Below, piece after piece: positions 61,479 to 64,000 of a stretch of 64,000 nucleotides of DNA. Made by a program: the position numbers and the translations under genes. The notes under the pieces are model-generated. The model worked only from the letters and a program-made list of their open reading frames with translations. It was not told where the DNA came from and did not search any database. The DNA is from Oceanimonas doudoroffii (lineage in GTDB: Bacteria > Pseudomonadota > Gammaproteobacteria > Enterobacterales > Aeromonadaceae), in NCBI RefSeq assembly GCF_002242685.1, contig NZ_NBIM01000001.1, positions 682,001 through 746,000 on the forward strand, written 5' to 3'. Within the stretch, counting starts at the first letter, position 1. The number at the start of each line of letters is the position of its first letter.

Positions 61479-62720
61479 TTATATGCGTTTGAAGATCAAT
61501 GAGCCATTGGTGCCGCCAAACCCAAAGGAGTTGGACAGCGCATACTCAAAGTCGGCCTTTCTGGCCTGGTGCGGCACCAGATCCAGATCGCACTCATCAT
61601 CCGGGTTGTCCAGGTTGATGGTGGGCGGCGCAACCTGATCGCGCAGGGCCAGCACGGTAATGATGGCTTCAATGGCACCGGCGGCACCCAACAGGTGACC
61701 GGTCATCGATTTGGTGGAGCTCACCAGCACCTTGCCGGCGTGCTCGCCAAACACCTTCTTCACCGCCTTCAGCTCGGCCACATCCCCCAGGGGGGTGGAA
61801 GTGCCGTGGGCGTTGATGTAACCCACCAGTGCCGGATCGAGCTGGGCATCGCGCAGGGCGTTGGCCATGGCGGCGGCGGCACCGCTGCCGTCGTCGGGCG
61901 GCGCAGTCATGTGGTGCGCATCGCCACTCATGCCAAAACCGACCAGCTCGGCATAAATGGTGGCGCCACGGGCCTTGGCGTGCTCGTATTCTTCCAGCAT
62001 CACCACACCGGCACCATCACCCAGCACAAAGCCATCACGCTCCTTGTCCCACGGACGACTGGCCTTTTGCGGATCGTCGTTGCGGGTAGAGAGCGCGCGG
62101 GCGGCGGCAAAGCCACCCATGCCCATGGGCGTGGAGGCCTTTTCGGTGCCGCCGGCCAGCATGGCGTCGGCGTCGCCGTAGGCGATCATGCGTGCCGCCA
62201 GACCAATGCTGTGCGTACCCGTGGTACAGGCAGTGGTGGCCGCGATGTTGGGACCACGCAGTCCCTTCATGATCGACAGATGGCCAGACACCATGTTGAT
62301 GATGGTGGACGGCACAAAGAACGGGCTCAGCTTGCGCGGGCCGCTGTTCATCAGGCTGGTGTGGTTCTGCTCGATAAGACCGAGGCCGCCAATGCCGGAG
62401 CCGATGGATACACCCACGCGATCGGCGTTGGTGTCGTTGATCTCCAGTCCGGAGTCGGCAAAGGCCTGCAGGCCTGCCGCGATACCGTACTGAATGAACA
62501 GGTCCATCTTGCGGGCTTCTTTCTTGGCAATGCCATGCGCTTCCGGGTCAAAATCCTTGACCAGGCCGGCAAACTTGGTGGTGTAATCGGTCGTATCAAA
62601 GTGCTCGATATTGGAAATGCCGCTTTGACCTGCCAGCAGGGCCTGCCAGCTGGCATCGACCGAGTTTCCAACAGGAGAGAGCATACCGAGGCCAGTCACC
62701 ACGACTCTGCGTTTGGACAC
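61479..62720 (-). CDS. fabF: beta-ketoacyl-ACP synthase II
   Basis: 413 residues. Cys-His-His triad: the Cys in [13 protein letters not shown], the first His in [11 protein letters not shown] and the second in [11 protein letters not shown]. Condenses malonyl-ACP in fatty acid elongation and temperature control of cis-vaccenate. GTG start at 62720 with GGAGG upstream; longer upstream frame is spacer. Confidence 0.96.
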   Translation of the reverse strand: MSKRRVVVTGLGMLSPVGNSVDASWQALLAGQSGISNIEHFDTTDYTTKFAGLVKDFDPEAHGIAKKEARKMDLFIQYGIAAGLQAFADSGLEINDTNADRVGVSIGSGIGGLGLIEQNHTSLMNSGPRKLSPFFVPSTIINMVSGHLSIMKGLRGPNIAATTACTTGTHSIGLAARMIAYGDADAMLAGGTEKASTPMGMGGFAAARALSTRNDDPQKASRPWDKERDGFVLGDGAGVVMLEEYEHAKARGATIYAELVGFGMSGDAHHMTAPPDDGSGAAAAMANALRDAQLDPALVGYINAHGTSTPLGDVAELKAVKKVFGEHAGKVLVSSTKSMTGHLLGAAGAIEAIITVLALRDQVAPPTINLDNPDDECDLDLVPHQARKADFEYALSNSFGFGGTNGSLIFKRI

Positions 62721-62751
62721 AGGAGCGCCTCCGAATGGGATTTGAAACAAG

Positions 62752-62783
62752 AAAAAAACCGAAGTGGCGGGCGCCACTCCGGT
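62752..62783 (-). terminator. terminator between acpP and fabF
   Basis: Minus-strand ACCGGAGTGGCG-CCC-GCCACTTCGGT is followed by a T run. It probably makes acpP mRNA far more abundant than fabF, as the cell needs. Confidence 0.8.
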
Positions 62784-62792
62784 ACAGGTTTG

Positions 62793-63029
62793 TTATTCCT
62801 GGTTGGCGTTGATGTAGTCGATCGCAGCCTGAACGGTGGTGATCTTTTCCGCTTCTTCGTCAGGAATCTCGGTATCGAACTCTTCTTCCAGAGCCATTAC
62901 CAGTTCAACGGTGTCCAGGGAATCCGCGCCCAGATCATCAACGAAGGAAGCTTCAGACTTTACTTCTTCTTCCTTAACGCCCAGTTGTTCTACGATGATT
63001 TTCTTTACGCGTTCTTCGATGTTGCTCAT
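62793..63029 (-). CDS. acpP: acyl carrier protein
   Basis: 78 residues. The phosphopantetheine serine is in [11 protein letters not shown]. Highly acidic. Between fabG and fabF as usual. Confidence 0.98.
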   Translation of the reverse strand: MSNIEERVKKIIVEQLGVKEEEVKSEASFVDDLGADSLDTVELVMALEEEFDTEIPDEEAEKITTVQAAIDYINANQE

Positions 63030-63187
63030 GACCAGTATTTTCCTTTAGAAATACGCAAGTGCGTGTCGTTGCGGTAGTGTATTAAAATAACGGTGGTTTG
63101 CAAGCCTGTTTGGGGCTGGTCTAACCAGAATTCATACGAAAAACGCCGCATTTTCCGCCAAACAGGTGCCAACTGCCGTGATTTTCA

Positions 63188-63922
63188 TCACACCATGTAC
63201 ATGCCGCCGTTAACGTGCAGCGTTTCGCCGGTAATATAACCGGCTTCATCCGACGCCAAAAAGGCAACGGCGGATGCAATCTCTTTGGGGTCGCCCAGGC
63301 GCTGAGCCGGAACCTGTGACAAGATACCGGCTCGTTGCTCGTCATTCAATGCGCGCGTCATGTCGGTTTCAATAAAACCGGGGGCCACCACGTTCACGGT
63401 AATGCCACGGGAAGCCACTTCGCGGCCCAGGGACTTGCTGAAGCCAATCAGGCCCGCCTTGGCGGCGGCGTAGTTGGCCTGGCCGGCATTGCCCATGGTG
63501 CCCACTACTGAGCCGATAGTCACAATGCGGCCAAAACGCTTTTTCATCATGGTGCGCAGCACCGCCTTGGACAGGCGGAATACCGAGGTGAGGTTGGTGT
63601 CGATAATGTCCTGCCACTCCTCGTCCTTCATGCGCATCATCAGGTTGTCCCGGGTGATGCCGGCGTTATTGACCAGCACGTCGATGTCACCAAAGCGCTC
63701 CTTGATGGTGGCCAGAGTGGCTTCGAGGGACGCAGAATCGGTCACGTTCAGCACCAGGCCGGCACCCTTGTCGCCCAGATAGGCGCTGATCGCCTCGGCA
63801 CCCTTTTCGCTGGTGGCGGTGCCGATCACGGTGGCGCCACGCTCAGCAAACAGTTCGGCGGTGGCCCGGCCGATGCCACGGCTGGCACCGGTCACCAGGA
63901 CTACTTTACCGGAAAAACTCAT
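63188..63922 (-). CDS. fabG: 3-oxoacyl-ACP reductase
   Basis: 244 residues, SDR with TGASRGIG, NNAG and catalytic YAAAK. Reduces beta-ketoacyl-ACP with NADPH. The ATG at 63922 has AAGGAG five bases upstream. The remaining 78 bases to the window end may hold the end of fabD, but the frame cannot be fixed. Confidence 0.97.
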   Translation of the reverse strand: MSFSGKVVLVTGASRGIGRATAELFAERGATVIGTATSEKGAEAISAYLGDKGAGLVLNVTDSASLEATLATIKERFGDIDVLVNNAGITRDNLMMRMKDEEWQDIIDTNLTSVFRLSKAVLRTMMKKRFGRIVTIGSVVGTMGNAGQANYAAAKAGLIGFSKSLGREVASRGITVNVVAPGFIETDMTRALNDEQRAGILSQVPAQRLGDPKEIASAVAFLASDEAGYITGETLHVNGGMYMV

Positions 63923-64000
63923 ATTCACTCCTTAGACTGCAAACAGGGCGGGCATTAACGATGGGTCAGGTTAGTGACGCCCGCCACTCTTTACCAGGGG

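Noticed and set aside
63929..64000. End of fabD at the right edge.
   Set aside because: Only about 70 bases are present, no frame matches a FabD C-terminus clearly, and a GGCGGGC/GCCCGCC stem there may simply be intergenic.

Overview
The window is about 60% GC bacterial chromosome with dense, mostly housekeeping gene content of a marine gammaproteobacterium. The protein types and gene neighbourhoods (ycgL-ycgM-ycgN opposite minCDE, fadR next to dsbB, prkA-yeaH-spoVR, norM opposite riboflavin synthase, acpP-fabF-pabC-mltG-tmk-holB-tatD) point to Aeromonadaceae relatives such as Oceanimonas, Oceanisphaera or Zobellella. That placement is inference from memory of families, not a search.

Layout. 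0-5.6 kb: TerB-like fragment, fructosamine kinase family protein, pteridine reductase, CPXCG protein, riboflavin synthase, NorM efflux pump, DUF3080 lipoprotein. 5.6-10 kb: three tRNA-Val(GAC), a large di-heme cytochrome, an omega-aminotransferase and azoreductase. 10-15.5 kb: a non-coding stretch with a candidate small RNA, then the PrkA-YeaH-SpoVR stress operon. 15.5-24.7 kb: FadR, DsbB, YcgNML, MinCDE, RNase D, TsaB, YoaA and a tiny 2OG-oxygenase-like protein behind a perfect palindrome. 24.7-33 kb: a catabolic and uptake locus with ZIP-like protein, small lipoprotein, porin, HglS (2-oxoadipate to D-2-hydroxyglutarate), a TAXI-TRAP transporter and a LysR regulator. 33-40.5 kb: complete his operon with a His-rich leader and attenuator. 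40.5-42.7 kb: repeats, NTF2-like, GNAT and M14 genes.

42.8-51.4 kb is an AT-rich accessory island that reads as a decaying chromosomal integron. It has a LexA-controlled, frameshifted integron integrase, an attI region, at least three attC sites, and cassettes on the minus strand. One is an intact three-gene cassette (DuOB-like, DUF488, DUF4326); another carries a GFA-family gene. The island also holds a broken cassette gene, a truncated nuclease, an IS66 remnant and a pair of SF1 helicases that may be a defence module.

51.5-64 kb returns to backbone: FrnE, DUF503, PhoD, a Fic protein bracketed by palindrome arrays, QmcA-NfeD, TatD, HolB, Tmk, MltG, PabC, FabF, AcpP and FabG.

The most striking observations are: (1) the TAXI solute-binding protein at 29.06-30.05 kb is circularly permuted, with its normal C-terminal lobe placed first; (2) a 27-codon ORF between hisH and hisA starts with a diverged copy of the first nine hisA codons; (3) the three-gene integron cassette has matching core sites at both ends; (4) there is a candidate small RNA whose promoter overlaps one of three related palindromes; (5) the fic gene has inverted TGAGCCGAWTA repeats on both sides.
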